Shown here: positions 33,682 through 41,576 of the stretch, piece after piece
Position numbering within the stretch: the stretch's first letter is position 1
Layout: each line of letters opens with the position of its first letter
Origin: Hymenobacter perfusus
GTDB lineage: Bacteria; Bacteroidota; Bacteroidia; Cytophagales; Hymenobacteraceae
Reading direction: 5' to 3'
Assembly: GCF_003944765.1 (NCBI RefSeq)
Contig: NZ_RWIU01000005.1
Location: 406,069-470,068 of the forward strand
Length of the DNA: 64,000 nucleotides
Translations under genes and position numbers: made by a program
The notes under the pieces: generated by a model
The model's database searches: none
What the model was told of the DNA's origin: nothing
The model's input: only the letters and a program-made list of their open reading frames with translations

Positions 33682-34239
33682 TTATCTTTCTCCTCCCTGA
33701 AAAAACTGTTCCAGTGCCTGCACCATATCCTCCGGCTCCAGCATGCGGCCGGGGCCGTTGAGGCCGCTGGCCAGCTCACCAGCCGGCGACTCCCACACCG
33801 TGTTGCCATACTCGCGTAGCCGACGCAGATTAACCTGCGTGGCCGGGTGCTGATACATATCCAGATCCATGGCGGGGGCCATGAACACGGGGCAACGGGC
33901 TGAGAGGTACACAGCATCAAGCAGCGTGTCACAAAGCCCGTTAGCCAAGTGAGCCAGCGTATTGGCGGAGGCCGGGGCCACCACCAGAGCATCGGCCCAG
34001 AGGCCCAGATGCACATGGTTGTGCCACTCGCCGGCCTGCTCGTCTTTCAGAAAACCCTGCAAAACCGGCTGCTTCGATAACGTGGCCAGCGTCAGGGGCG
34101 TGACGAAGGCAGCGGCAGCAGGCGTCAGAATTACCTGCACGCTGGCACCCGCCTTTACCAGCAGCCGCACCAACAAGGCCGATTTATACGCGGCAATGCT
34201 GCCGCATACACCCACCAGAATTTTGCGCCCTTGTAGCAT
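33682..34239 (-). CDS. coaC: Phosphopantothenoylcysteine decarboxylase (CoaC), stand-alone flavoprotein
   Basis: 185 residues. It decarboxylates phosphopantothenoylcysteine to phosphopantetheine with FMN. Motifs are KILVGVCGSIAAYKSALLVR, the active-site His in EWHNHVHLGLWAD, PASANTLAHLANGLCDTLL and the substrate loop APAMDLDMYQHPAT, in which the Asn of the classical PxMN motif is Asp. It is separated from coaB by 126 noncoding bases and follows rpoZ in the same direction. The usual partner half of CoaBC is thus encoded separately. Confidence 0.9.
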   Translation of the reverse strand: MLQGRKILVGVCGSIAAYKSALLVRLLVKAGASVQVILTPAAAAFVTPLTLATLSKQPVLQGFLKDEQAGEWHNHVHLGLWADALVVAPASANTLAHLANGLCDTLLDAVYLSARCPVFMAPAMDLDMYQHPATQVNLRRLREYGNTVWESPAGELASGLNGPGRMLEPEDMVQALEQFFQGGER

Positions 34240-34277
34240 ATAACGAAAATCAGTACTGAGGGACGATAATAGCCGAA

Positions 34278-34338
34278 CGCAAAAGCGCCATGCTCAACCC
34301 GGCAAAAAGCGTGATGGGTTGGGCATGGCGTATTTGCG
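34278..34338. repeat. Hairpin between rpoZ and coaC
   Basis: A 15-bp stem with one mismatch (CGCCATGCTCAACCC with GGGTTGGGCATGGCG) plus outer CGCAAA/TTTGCG pairs. It lies inside a same-direction gene run; no T-run on the minus strand, so partial termination or RNA processing is more likely than a full stop. Confidence 0.6.
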
Positions 34339-34356
34339 GTCAGGCAAAGTAGCAGG

Positions 34357-34686
34357 TTAGCCTTTTACTTCTTCTTCGGCCGGCGTGCGGAAATGCACCT
34401 TGCCTTCCAGGAACTCCTCAATAGCGAGGTTGGTGGGCTTGGGCAGCCGCTCATAGTGCTTGGAAATTTCGATTTGCTCACGGTTCTCGAACACCTCTTC
34501 CAGGTTGTCGACGGTGGTAGCAAACTCGGCGAGCTTGCCGTTCAGCTCTTCCTTCAGCTTCACCGAAATCTGGTTGGCGCGCTTCGAGATGATGGCCAGG
34601 CTCTCGTACACGTTGCCGGTTTCGTGGGTGAAATCCGACATATTGCGGGTTACAATGGAGGCCGAAACGTTGTTGGGAGTCTTCAT
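34357..34686 (-). CDS. rpoZ: RNA polymerase omega subunit
   Basis: 109 residues. The Bacteroidota form of omega: VTRNMSDFTHETGNVYESLAIISKRANQIS is the conserved core that grips the beta-prime C-terminus. The protein is small and helical with an acidic tail. It lies between bamD and coaC, the standard order in the phylum. Function is assembly and stability of RNA polymerase. Confidence 0.88.
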   Translation of the reverse strand: MKTPNNVSASIVTRNMSDFTHETGNVYESLAIISKRANQISVKLKEELNGKLAEFATTVDNLEEVFENREQIEISKHYERLPKPTNLAIEEFLEGKVHFRTPAEEEVKG

Positions 34687-34816
34687 ATTCTTCTTAATGT
34701 GAAAAATGTGCGAGGAAAAATGCGCCTAGGATGGAGAATGAAGAACTGAAAAAGTGAAGCAGCAAACAACTACGCTCATTTTTCCGGTTCAACCCATGGT
34801 TAGGCCATTCAAAAAT

Positions 34817-35644
34817 CTATTTGGCCGCCGTGGGGTCGGCGGGCTTGAGCTTCTCGACGGCATTGCGGGCCGTATCGTACATCCGCTCTGCTTCTTTGAG
34901 GCTTTTGCTTTGCGGGAAAGCATCGATGAAGTTCTGGTAGAACGCAATAGTTTCCAGATACCGTTCCCGCTGCTTTTCCTCCACGCTTTCCGTGGCCAGA
35001 TCAAATTGGGCACTCAGCTTCAGGAAAGCAGCCTGCTCGCCGTACGCCGATGAGGGATATTGCTGCTGGAAACCGGTGAAGGCCGTTACGGCTGACTGGT
35101 AGTAGCGCAAATCGTAGTACAACCGGGCACCATTGAACGCCTTGTTTTCCAGCTTCTTCTGCAACTCCTGCGACATACCTTCGGTTTCGGCGCGGAAGCG
35201 GCTCTCAGGAAACCGGTTCAGAAAATCCTGAATCACCTCAATGGCCGAGTACGTGTTGGTCTGGTCGAGCTGAAACTCCGGCGAGTCGCGGAACAGGGAT
35301 TTAGCCTGCATGAAAGCAGATTCCTCAGCGTACGTAGAGTTGGGATAGGTTTCGTAGAACGTCTTGAAGTAGTACGCACTCAGCGTGTAATTGCGCTGCC
35401 GGAAGTTGGTGTTGGCGAAGTAGAACTGCGCTTTTTCTGCCTCCGGACGGCCTTTGAGCAACGGAATCAACTCTTCCAGCAACGTACCGGCCTTGAAAAA
35501 GTCGCCTTTATCGTAGTACTGAATGGCAGCTTCGTACTTCTTGTTCACGTCGGTACTCTTGAGCAGCTTCTGATAGCCGGTACAGGAGCCGAGCAGCAAG
35601 GTGCTCAATAACAGAACAAAGAAGGCAGGACGGAAAGACAGCAT
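34817..35644 (-). CDS. bamD: Outer-membrane assembly lipoprotein BamD
   Basis: 275 residues. A signal peptide ends in the lipobox LLGSC with Cys21. The mature part is five tetratricopeptide-like helical hairpins (AAIQYYDKGDFFKAGTLLEEL, AQFYFANTNFRQRNYTLSAYYFKTF, DLRYYQSAVTAFTGFQQQYPSS, ERYLETIAFYQNFIDAFPQSK), the BamD layout. BamD works with BamA to insert beta-barrel proteins into the outer membrane. A perfect -7 element lies 8 nt before the ATG, so the mRNA may have no leader. It heads the run to recN. Confidence 0.92.
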   Translation of the reverse strand: MLSFRPAFFVLLLSTLLLGSCTGYQKLLKSTDVNKKYEAAIQYYDKGDFFKAGTLLEELIPLLKGRPEAEKAQFYFANTNFRQRNYTLSAYYFKTFYETYPNSTYAEESAFMQAKSLFRDSPEFQLDQTNTYSAIEVIQDFLNRFPESRFRAETEGMSQELQKKLENKAFNGARLYYDLRYYQSAVTAFTGFQQQYPSSAYGEQAAFLKLSAQFDLATESVEEKQRERYLETIAFYQNFIDAFPQSKSLKEAERMYDTARNAVEKLKPADPTAAK

Positions 35645-35652
35645 AAGGGGCG

Positions 35653-35660
35653 CAAAGGTA
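35653..35660 (-). promoter_or_regulatory. Promoter of bamD, predicted leaderless
   Basis: TACCTTTG on the minus strand matches TAnnTTTG exactly, with TTTG 16 nt upstream (35677-35680) as -33 element. The element ends 8 nt before the ATG at 35644, so the expected transcription start falls on or next to the start codon. Confidence 0.65.
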
Positions 35661-35755
35661 AGAAGAATCGGTGAGGCAAATCAGTTGTCGGCTATCTGTG
35701 GCCAGTTGCCGGCGCAGAAACGGAGCCGGCTGGTCCGGTTACTGCCTTTCTGCCA

Positions 35756-37453
35756 CTATTTCTTCACGGGTTTAGGAGCGGTTCGGGGATTGGTGGCCGG
35801 CTTTTTCGACGCGGCTTTTTTGGTAGTTGTTTTCTTGGCGGGCGTCTTTTTCGCGGGTGCCGCCTTTTTTTTAGGTTTGGCAGGTACCGGTGCAAAGTGT
35901 TTTCCTAATGTCTGGCGGCGGGTGGGGCGCTCGGTGAGGCGCCAGCGGAAATCCTTTAGTTTGGCATCTTCCGCCTTGAGTTCGTTGGGCGGAATGAACT
36001 GGGCTTCGGGGTTGGTGAGAAAACTGATGGTCTGCAGCTTGCTGTCCTGAAAGCGCAGGGCCATAGTAGCCGACACGCTTTTGTTCACGCCCGACACGGC
36101 CGTGTCGCCTTCAAGAGCATAGTAGAGGCTCTCGGCGTTGCCAAGCACATCAATTTTTTTTATGGCCTTCTCCCCGAAGTACGCCACCATGTTGCGGCCC
36201 TTTACCTGGTTGAAGTTGCCCAGCGTATCCTCCCCGATGCTGAAGGCGTGCCCAAACAGCCGCATCTGGTCAATTTTGCCGCGGCGCTGCTGAATCTGCA
36301 TGGAGTCGGCGGTGAGCTGGTTGCCCTTGTTCCAGAGCACCGGGTCGTGGCTGAGGTAGATGATAGAGTCCTGCCGGTCGTAGGTGAGCGAGTCGCAGCG
36401 GCCCTGCAGATCCGCGCGGAAGATGCGCACCTTGCGGTAGGCGTAAATCACGCCGGCCTTGTTCTGGGGCGGACGACCTTCCACGCTCACCAGCGTATCG
36501 GCCGACAGATACAGCGTGTCCTTATCGGAGATGTTGCGCATCACGGGCTGGCTACCGTACACCTTGGCGCGGCCCTGGGCCCGCCAATACCGCCCCACGT
36601 CGCCCCGAATAACGAGGTTGTCCTTTTTGGAAGTCATCGACACTCGGCCGGTGGCCACGCCGTACTGCCGGGCTTCGTCGTAGTACAGCTTGTCGCCGCC
36701 CAGCAGGTAGTTGGGCGTCTCGATTTTGGCGTTGCGGGCGAAGTTGGAAATCTTGGTAGCGGTGTTGTAGTTGCCGTTTTCCGCGTAGATGTTGCCCTGC
36801 TTGCCCTTGATGCGCGTCGGACCGAAGAAGTAAGCAATCTTGCTGACAGTATTGTACTGCAGCGTGTCGGTATCGATGGTATTTTCCTTGGTCACCAGCT
36901 TCACGTTGCGCTTGAAGCTGAACACCTTGCTGACTGTATTATAATAGCCAAACTGACTGTCGAGCGTATTTTCGGGGTCCTGGAGGTGGCCGCCGGTGCT
37001 GTAGTACGCCAGGTTGTTGTTCAGGTCGTAGTCGAGCAACTGGGTGGTGAGCGTCATGCGCGGGTCGCGCATGGTCACGTTGCCGGTTATGCGGGCCTTG
37101 CGGGTGTCGCCATCATAGGTGCCCCGGTCGCCGGTAATGGTGATGGTATCGTTCTGGATGATGCGCACGTTGCTGAAGGCCTCCAGCGCGTTGCGCTCGG
37201 TGTACTGATACGCCGAGTCGCAGTAGAGCAGCGTGGTACCCTGGCGGAAACTCACGTTGCCGATCAGCTTGCGGATTTCCACCCCGTTAAAGTCGCCGCC
37301 CTGCAATTCAGAAGCCGTCAGCAATTCAATCTGCTGGCCTTTTTGCGGGGTTACGGGTGGGTTGCCGGCACGCGCGGCCGGGCGCTGCTGGGCCCAGGCC
37401 AGGGCCGGCAGCAACAGCAACAACAGAAGAAAAAGAGGCTTCGGGAACGACAT
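35756..37453 (-). CDS. OstA-like LPS-transport protein with lysine-rich tail
   Basis: 565 residues from the ATG at 37453; the longer frame has no signal, while this start gives one (PKPLFLLLLLLLPALAWAQ). The middle holds many repeats of the OstA/LptA beta-jellyroll type (VTMRDPRMTLTTQLLDYDLN, SFKRNVKLVTKENTIDTDTLQYNTVSKIAYFFGP, RGDVGRYWRAQG). Such proteins bridge LPS to the outer membrane; Bacteroidota have long single-chain forms. The last 45 residues are a Lys/Ala/Pro/Thr tail (PKKKAAPAKKTPAKKTTTKK), like eukaryotic histone H1 tails. A perfect -7 element lies 7 nt before the ATG. Confidence 0.85.
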   Translation of the reverse strand: MSFPKPLFLLLLLLLPALAWAQQRPAARAGNPPVTPQKGQQIELLTASELQGGDFNGVEIRKLIGNVSFRQGTTLLYCDSAYQYTERNALEAFSNVRIIQNDTITITGDRGTYDGDTRKARITGNVTMRDPRMTLTTQLLDYDLNNNLAYYSTGGHLQDPENTLDSQFGYYNTVSKVFSFKRNVKLVTKENTIDTDTLQYNTVSKIAYFFGPTRIKGKQGNIYAENGNYNTATKISNFARNAKIETPNYLLGGDKLYYDEARQYGVATGRVSMTSKKDNLVIRGDVGRYWRAQGRAKVYGSQPVMRNISDKDTLYLSADTLVSVEGRPPQNKAGVIYAYRKVRIFRADLQGRCDSLTYDRQDSIIYLSHDPVLWNKGNQLTADSMQIQQRRGKIDQMRLFGHAFSIGEDTLGNFNQVKGRNMVAYFGEKAIKKIDVLGNAESLYYALEGDTAVSGVNKSVSATMALRFQDSKLQTISFLTNPEAQFIPPNELKAEDAKLKDFRWRLTERPTRRQTLGKHFAPVPAKPKKKAAPAKKTPAKKTTTKKAASKKPATNPRTAPKPVKK

Positions 37454-37460
37454 TTCGGCG

Positions 37461-37468
37461 CAAAGGTA
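37461..37468 (-). promoter_or_regulatory. Promoter of the OstA-like gene, predicted leaderless
   Basis: TACCTTTG on the minus strand, 7 nt before the ATG at 37453, same spacing as at bamD. No clear -33 TTG was found. Confidence 0.55.
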
Positions 37469-37533
37469 CAGAAGGGCCGCTGCTAACGGTTTTCTTTGTG
37501 GAATAGTACAGGTCTTCTGTTTAGAGCGAAGGT

Positions 37534-37664
37534 TAGCTCCCCTCCCTGGAAAGGAGGGGCTGGGGGTGGTTGACACTCTTTGAACGTCTTTTTTAGCTCT
37601 AGTATATAGCCTGTTCAATTGTCATCAACCACCCCCAGCCCCTCCTTTCCAGGGAGGGAAGCTA
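37534..37664. repeat. 40-bp inverted repeat between the OstA-like gene and tilS
   Basis: Arms 37534-37573 and 37625-37664 match at 39 of 40 bases; a core is CCTCCCTGGAAAGGAGGGGC. The 51-bp spacer is AT-rich. It separates divergent genes, so it can affect both promoters. Confidence 0.8.
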
Positions 37665-37685
37665 GCCCTAGATTTCACTTCCCTC

Positions 37686-39014
37686 ATGCTTGACCGGATT
37701 CAACCCTTCATTCAGGAACACGCCCTCTTCTCCCCTACCGACCAGCTGCTGGTAGCCGTCAGCGGCGGCCTCGATTCGGTGGTGTTGGCCGACGTGCTGC
37801 ACCGACTGGGCGTGAAGTTTGGGGTGGCGCACTGCCACTTCGGGCTGCGGGCCGAGGAAGCCGACGCCGACGAGCAGTTCGTGCGCAAGCTGGCCGAGAA
37901 GTACGAGGCGCCCTACTTCGTGGAGTTTTTTCAGACCAAAAAGTTTGCCGAGCAGGAAGGCATTTCGACGCAGATGGCGGCCCGCGCTTTGCGCTACGAG
38001 TGGTTTGAGCGCATCCGGGCCAGCCAGGGCTACGCCGCCATTGCCACCGCCCACCACCAGCGCGACACCGCCGAAACCATGTTGCTGAACCTCACCCACG
38101 GCACCGGCCTGGCCGGTCTGCACGGCATCCGGCCCAAAACCGGCCATTTGGTGCGGCCCCTGCTGGCCGTGAGCAAGCCCGACCTCTACGACTACGTAGT
38201 AGAAAACCGCCTGATCTGGCGGGAGGATGCCAGCAACGACTCGCCAGTGTACCAGCGCAACCGCCTGCGCCTAGAGGTGCTGCCCGTGCTGCGCGACATC
38301 AATCCCAGCCTCGACCATACCATGAGCGTCACGGCCGAGCGCGTGGGGGCGGCCGAGGAAATTGTGCGCCGCTACGTGGAGGAAACCGCCGCCCAGGCCC
38401 AGCGCCAGGAGCCCGAGGCCACCTACCTCGACATCCGTTTGCTCCAAAAAACGGCCGCCACGGCTTTAGTGCTGCACGAGTTGTTGCGGCCCTTCGGCTT
38501 CAGCTACCTCGTCACCAAGGACGTTGTGCAGAGCTTCGGGGCCGAGCCGGGGCGCCGCTTCGAGTCGCCGACGCACCAACTGGTGAAGGACCGCGACCAG
38601 CTGGTGATTACCCCGCGTAAGCTCCAGAAGTTCGGCACCCACCAGCTCCAGGCCGGACAGGAGGTTCTCAAAATTGACGGCCTGCACCTGCGCACCGAGC
38701 TGCTGGAAGTAACGGAAGGCTACGACGTACCGAAGGGCAAAGCCGTAGCGGCTCTGGATGCCGACGTGCTCAAGTTCCCGCTCACGGTGCGCCCCTGGCA
38801 GGAAGGCGACTGGTTTATGCCCATCGGGATGAAGGGCAAAAAGAAACTCTCCGACTTCCTTATCGACCAGAAAGTACCCCTCAACCTCAAAGACAACGTG
38901 TGGGTGCTGGTTTCCGCCGACGGCAAGATTGCCTGGGTTATCGGCTTCCGGCCCGATGAGCGGTTCAAGGTGACGGAGAATACGGAGCGGGTGCTGGTGG
39001 TGAAGCGGATGTAA
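37686..39014 (+). CDS. tilS: tRNA(Ile)-lysidine synthetase TilS
   Basis: 442 residues. It converts cytidine 34 of tRNA-Ile (CAU) to lysidine with ATP and lysine, so that the tRNA reads AUA. The PP-loop motif SGGLDSVVL is at residues 19-27. The HCHFGLRAEEADADE and TAHHQRDTAETMLLNL motifs match the family. The C-terminal domain (residues about 370-440, RPWQEGDWFMPIGMKGKKKLSDFL) is the tRNA-binding TilS-C domain. Length is normal. The divergent neighbour is the OstA-like gene. Confidence 0.95.
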   Translation: MLDRIQPFIQEHALFSPTDQLLVAVSGGLDSVVLADVLHRLGVKFGVAHCHFGLRAEEADADEQFVRKLAEKYEAPYFVEFFQTKKFAEQEGISTQMAARALRYEWFERIRASQGYAAIATAHHQRDTAETMLLNLTHGTGLAGLHGIRPKTGHLVRPLLAVSKPDLYDYVVENRLIWREDASNDSPVYQRNRLRLEVLPVLRDINPSLDHTMSVTAERVGAAEEIVRRYVEETAAQAQRQEPEATYLDIRLLQKTAATALVLHELLRPFGFSYLVTKDVVQSFGAEPGRRFESPTHQLVKDRDQLVITPRKLQKFGTHQLQAGQEVLKIDGLHLRTELLEVTEGYDVPKGKAVAALDADVLKFPLTVRPWQEGDWFMPIGMKGKKKLSDFLIDQKVPLNLKDNVWVLVSADGKIAWVIGFRPDERFKVTENTERVLVVKRM

Positions 39015-39075
39015 TCTATTCAACTGGCGGCTTCATTTCTTCCGTTGCAAGGCCGCACCTCTCGGCTCTATCCCG

Positions 39076-39083
39076 TAGCTTTA
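39076..39083 (+). promoter_or_regulatory. Possible -7 element of mdh
   Basis: TAGCTTTA, one base from TAnnTTTG, 37 nt before the mdh ATG. Confidence 0.4.
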
Positions 39084-39120
39084 CGCGCATCCCATAGTTC
39101 ACACCCAATTCCATCCACTG

Positions 39121-40062
39121 ATGAAAGTTACCGTAGTTGGAGCCGGCAACGTAGGCGCGACCTGCGCCGATGTACTGGCCACCCGCGAAATTGCCAACGA
39201 AATTGTGTTGGTTGACATCAAAGAAGGCTTCGCCGAAGGCAAAGCCCTTGACATCTGGCAGAAAGCCCCCATCATCGGCTATGATTCGCGTACGGTGGGC
39301 GTCACCAGCGACTACGCCCGCACGGCTGACTCCGACGTGGTGGTGATTACATCCGGCCTGCCCCGCAAGCCCGGCATGACCCGCGACGACCTGATTTCGA
39401 CCAACGCCGGCATCGTGAAATCGGTAACCGAGCAGGTGGTAAAATACTCGCCTAACGCCATCATCATCATCGTGAGCAACCCGCTCGACGTGATGACCTA
39501 CCAGGCCCACCTCACCTCCGGCCTGCCCCGCGAAAAAGTATTCGGCATGGCCGGCATCCTGGACACGGCCCGCTACCGTGCTTTCCTGGCCGAAGCCCTC
39601 AACGTGAGCCCCAAAGACATTCAGGCGGTCCTCATGGGTGGCCACGGCGACACCATGGTGCCCCTGCCCCGCTATACCACCGTAGGCGGCATCCCCGTTA
39701 CGGAGCTGATCGACAAAGCAACCCTCGACGCCATTGTGCAGCGTACCGCCCAGGGCGGCGGCGAGCTGGTGAAGCTCATGGGCACCTCGGCCTGGTACGC
39801 GCCTGGCGCGGCTGCGGCTCAGATGGTAGAGGCCATTGTGCGCGACCAGCGCCGTGTGTTCCCGGTGTGCATCAAGCTAGAAGGCGAGTACGGCATTGAT
39901 GGCGTGTACCTGGGCGCTCCGGTTATCCTGGGCAAAAACGGTATTGAGAAAGTAATCGAGCTGCAGCTCAACGACGAGGAGAAAGCCCTACTGGAAACCT
40001 CGCGCGGCCACGTGAAAGAAGTAATGGACGCGCTGGACAACATGAGCAAGGCTTCGGCCTAA
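39121..40062 (+). CDS. mdh: Malate dehydrogenase
   Basis: 313 residues, LDH-like type. It interconverts malate and oxaloacetate with NAD in the citric-acid cycle. The dinucleotide motif GAGNVGATCADVL opens the protein. The substrate-loop arginines lie in GLPRKPGMTRDDL, and the catalytic His is in MGGHGDTMVPL. The residues around VSNPLDVMTYQA fit. The gene stands alone with a terminator behind it. Confidence 0.97.
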   Translation: MKVTVVGAGNVGATCADVLATREIANEIVLVDIKEGFAEGKALDIWQKAPIIGYDSRTVGVTSDYARTADSDVVVITSGLPRKPGMTRDDLISTNAGIVKSVTEQVVKYSPNAIIIIVSNPLDVMTYQAHLTSGLPREKVFGMAGILDTARYRAFLAEALNVSPKDIQAVLMGGHGDTMVPLPRYTTVGGIPVTELIDKATLDAIVQRTAQGGGELVKLMGTSAWYAPGAAAAQMVEAIVRDQRRVFPVCIKLEGEYGIDGVYLGAPVILGKNGIEKVIELQLNDEEKALLETSRGHVKEVMDALDNMSKASA

Positions 40063-40082
40063 GCTTCTCCAGCCTCCGATAG

Positions 40083-40122
40083 AAACCGGCCGTTCTGCGC
40101 AAGCAGGGCGGCCGGTTTTTTG
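40083..40122 (+). terminator. Terminator of mdh
   Basis: 10-bp perfect stem AAACCGGCCG / CGGCCGGTTT followed by TTTTT. Confidence 0.9.
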
Positions 40123-40169
40123 TGACCAAGAAATGCCGGAATGCGTAGTTTACGGTCCTAAACCCTTCT

Positions 40170-40802
40170 ATGCACTTTTACTTCACGGACACCAACTCAG
40201 AAATTACGGACGCCTGGCAGCGCGTTTTCGCCGATGTACCGCAGGTAACTATCCGGCATGGCTCTATTTTCGAGGTGCCCGCCGATGCACTGGTAAGCCC
40301 GGCCAACAGCTTTGGCTACATGAATGGCGGCATCGACTTTGCCATTTCCAAAACGCTGGGCTGGCACCTGGAAAAGGATCTGCAGCACGTCATCCGGGAG
40401 AAGTATTACGGGGAGTTGCTGGTGGGACAGGCGGAAATACTGCCCACCGGCCATGCGCCGTTTCCCTACCTGATTGCCGCGCCTACCATGCGCACGCCGA
40501 TGACCATTACGCGGGGCCCGAACGTGTACCATAGTATGCGGGCGCTGCTGCTGCTGCTTGAACACGGCCACCTGCCCGATGGCCGTGTTGTAAAGGATGT
40601 GGTGCGTACGGTGGCCATACCGGGCCTGGGCACGGGTGTAGGGCAGGTAAGACCACTGGTATGTGCCCGCCAGATGCGCCTTGCCTGGGAGGATGTATTG
40701 CACCAGAAACATGCCACCGTGGCCGGTTGGGAGGAAATGTGCGGCAATTACGCCTACTTCTACACCCACAACCAGTCCGACATCCGGTACAACATTCCCT
40801 AA
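40170..40802 (+). CDS. Macro-domain protein (ADP-ribose-binding type)
   Basis: 210 residues. A macro fold with the ADP-ribose loop motifs ALVSPANSFGYMNGGIDFAI and VAIPGLGTGVGQV. Macro domains bind or hydrolyse ADP-ribose linked to proteins, nucleic acids or small molecules; catalytic type cannot be fixed here. It is followed 12 nt later by alkD, and both could join a response to DNA or nucleotide damage. No ADP-ribosyltransferase or NADAR gene is nearby. Confidence 0.88.
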   Translation: MHFYFTDTNSEITDAWQRVFADVPQVTIRHGSIFEVPADALVSPANSFGYMNGGIDFAISKTLGWHLEKDLQHVIREKYYGELLVGQAEILPTGHAPFPYLIAAPTMRTPMTITRGPNVYHSMRALLLLLEHGHLPDGRVVKDVVRTVAIPGLGTGVGQVRPLVCARQMRLAWEDVLHQKHATVAGWEEMCGNYAYFYTHNQSDIRYNIP

Positions 40803-40814
40803 TCCACCCGCAGC

Positions 40815-41516
40815 ATGCTCACCGCCCATGATGTACTCGTTCGCATTCACGCCCTGGCCGACCCGGAGCGGGCGGTAGCGGTGGCCCGCTTCTTCAAAAC
40901 CGGCCCCGGTGAATACGGCGAAGGGGACCAGTTTCTGGGCCTTACCATGCCCCAGCAGCGCCTTTTGGCCCGGGAGTTTCAGCAGCTACCGCAGCAGGAA
41001 GTACTCAGGCTACTGCACAGCCCCTGGCACGAATGCCGCTCGGTGGCGCTGGTGATCTGGACGCTGCAGTTCACTAAAGCCGGACCTGCCGGGCGGACAG
41101 CCATTTATGAGCAGTACCTGGCCAACCGCCACTTCGTAAACAACTGGGATTTGGTAGACATCACCTGCCCCAATATTGTGGGAGGCTATCTGCTGGATAA
41201 AGACCGGGCCCCGCTTTATGAGCTGGCAGCTGAAAACCACCTGTGGAGCCAGCGGATGAGCATTGTATCTACGCTGGCTTTTATTCGAAAGGGCCAGTTT
41301 CAGGACACGTTTGCCGTAGCAGAGCTACTACTCTCCCACCGCCACGACCTTATTCATAAAGCTACCGGCTGGATGCTGCGGGAGGTAGGCAAGCGCAACG
41401 AAGAAGCCCTCGAAGAATTCCTGACTGACCACCGGGGCCAGCTGCCCCGTACTGCTTTGCGCTACGCCATTGAGCGGCTGCCGCCTGCCCGACGAAATTG
41501 GCATATGGGCAAATAA
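40815..41516 (+). CDS. alkD: AlkD-like DNA glycosylase (DNA alkylation repair)
   Basis: 233 residues of HEAT-like repeats. The motif NNWDLVDITCPNIVGGYLL contains the Trp and Asp needed for excision of 3-methyladenine and 7-methylguanine by AlkD. EWHECRSVALVIWTLQF and SQRMSIVSTLAFIRKGQF fit the helical repeats. It lies 12 nt behind the macro-domain gene, likely one transcript. Its stop codon falls inside the left arm of the following terminator. Confidence 0.9.
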   Translation: MLTAHDVLVRIHALADPERAVAVARFFKTGPGEYGEGDQFLGLTMPQQRLLAREFQQLPQQEVLRLLHSPWHECRSVALVIWTLQFTKAGPAGRTAIYEQYLANRHFVNNWDLVDITCPNIVGGYLLDKDRAPLYELAAENHLWSQRMSIVSTLAFIRKGQFQDTFAVAELLLSHRHDLIHKATGWMLREVGKRNEEALEEFLTDHRGQLPRTALRYAIERLPPARRNWHMGK

Positions 41517-41553
41517 GAAGCCCGCTGCAAACAATGCAGCGGGCTTCTTATTT
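41511..41553. terminator. Bidirectional terminator between alkD and the rhomboid gene
   Basis: 19-bp perfect stem (41511-41529 with 41535-41553) with A-run and T-run at the ends. It contains the alkD stop codon. Confidence 0.9.
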
Positions 41554-41576
41554 GCTTAGAGAGCTGGGTTTGAAGC

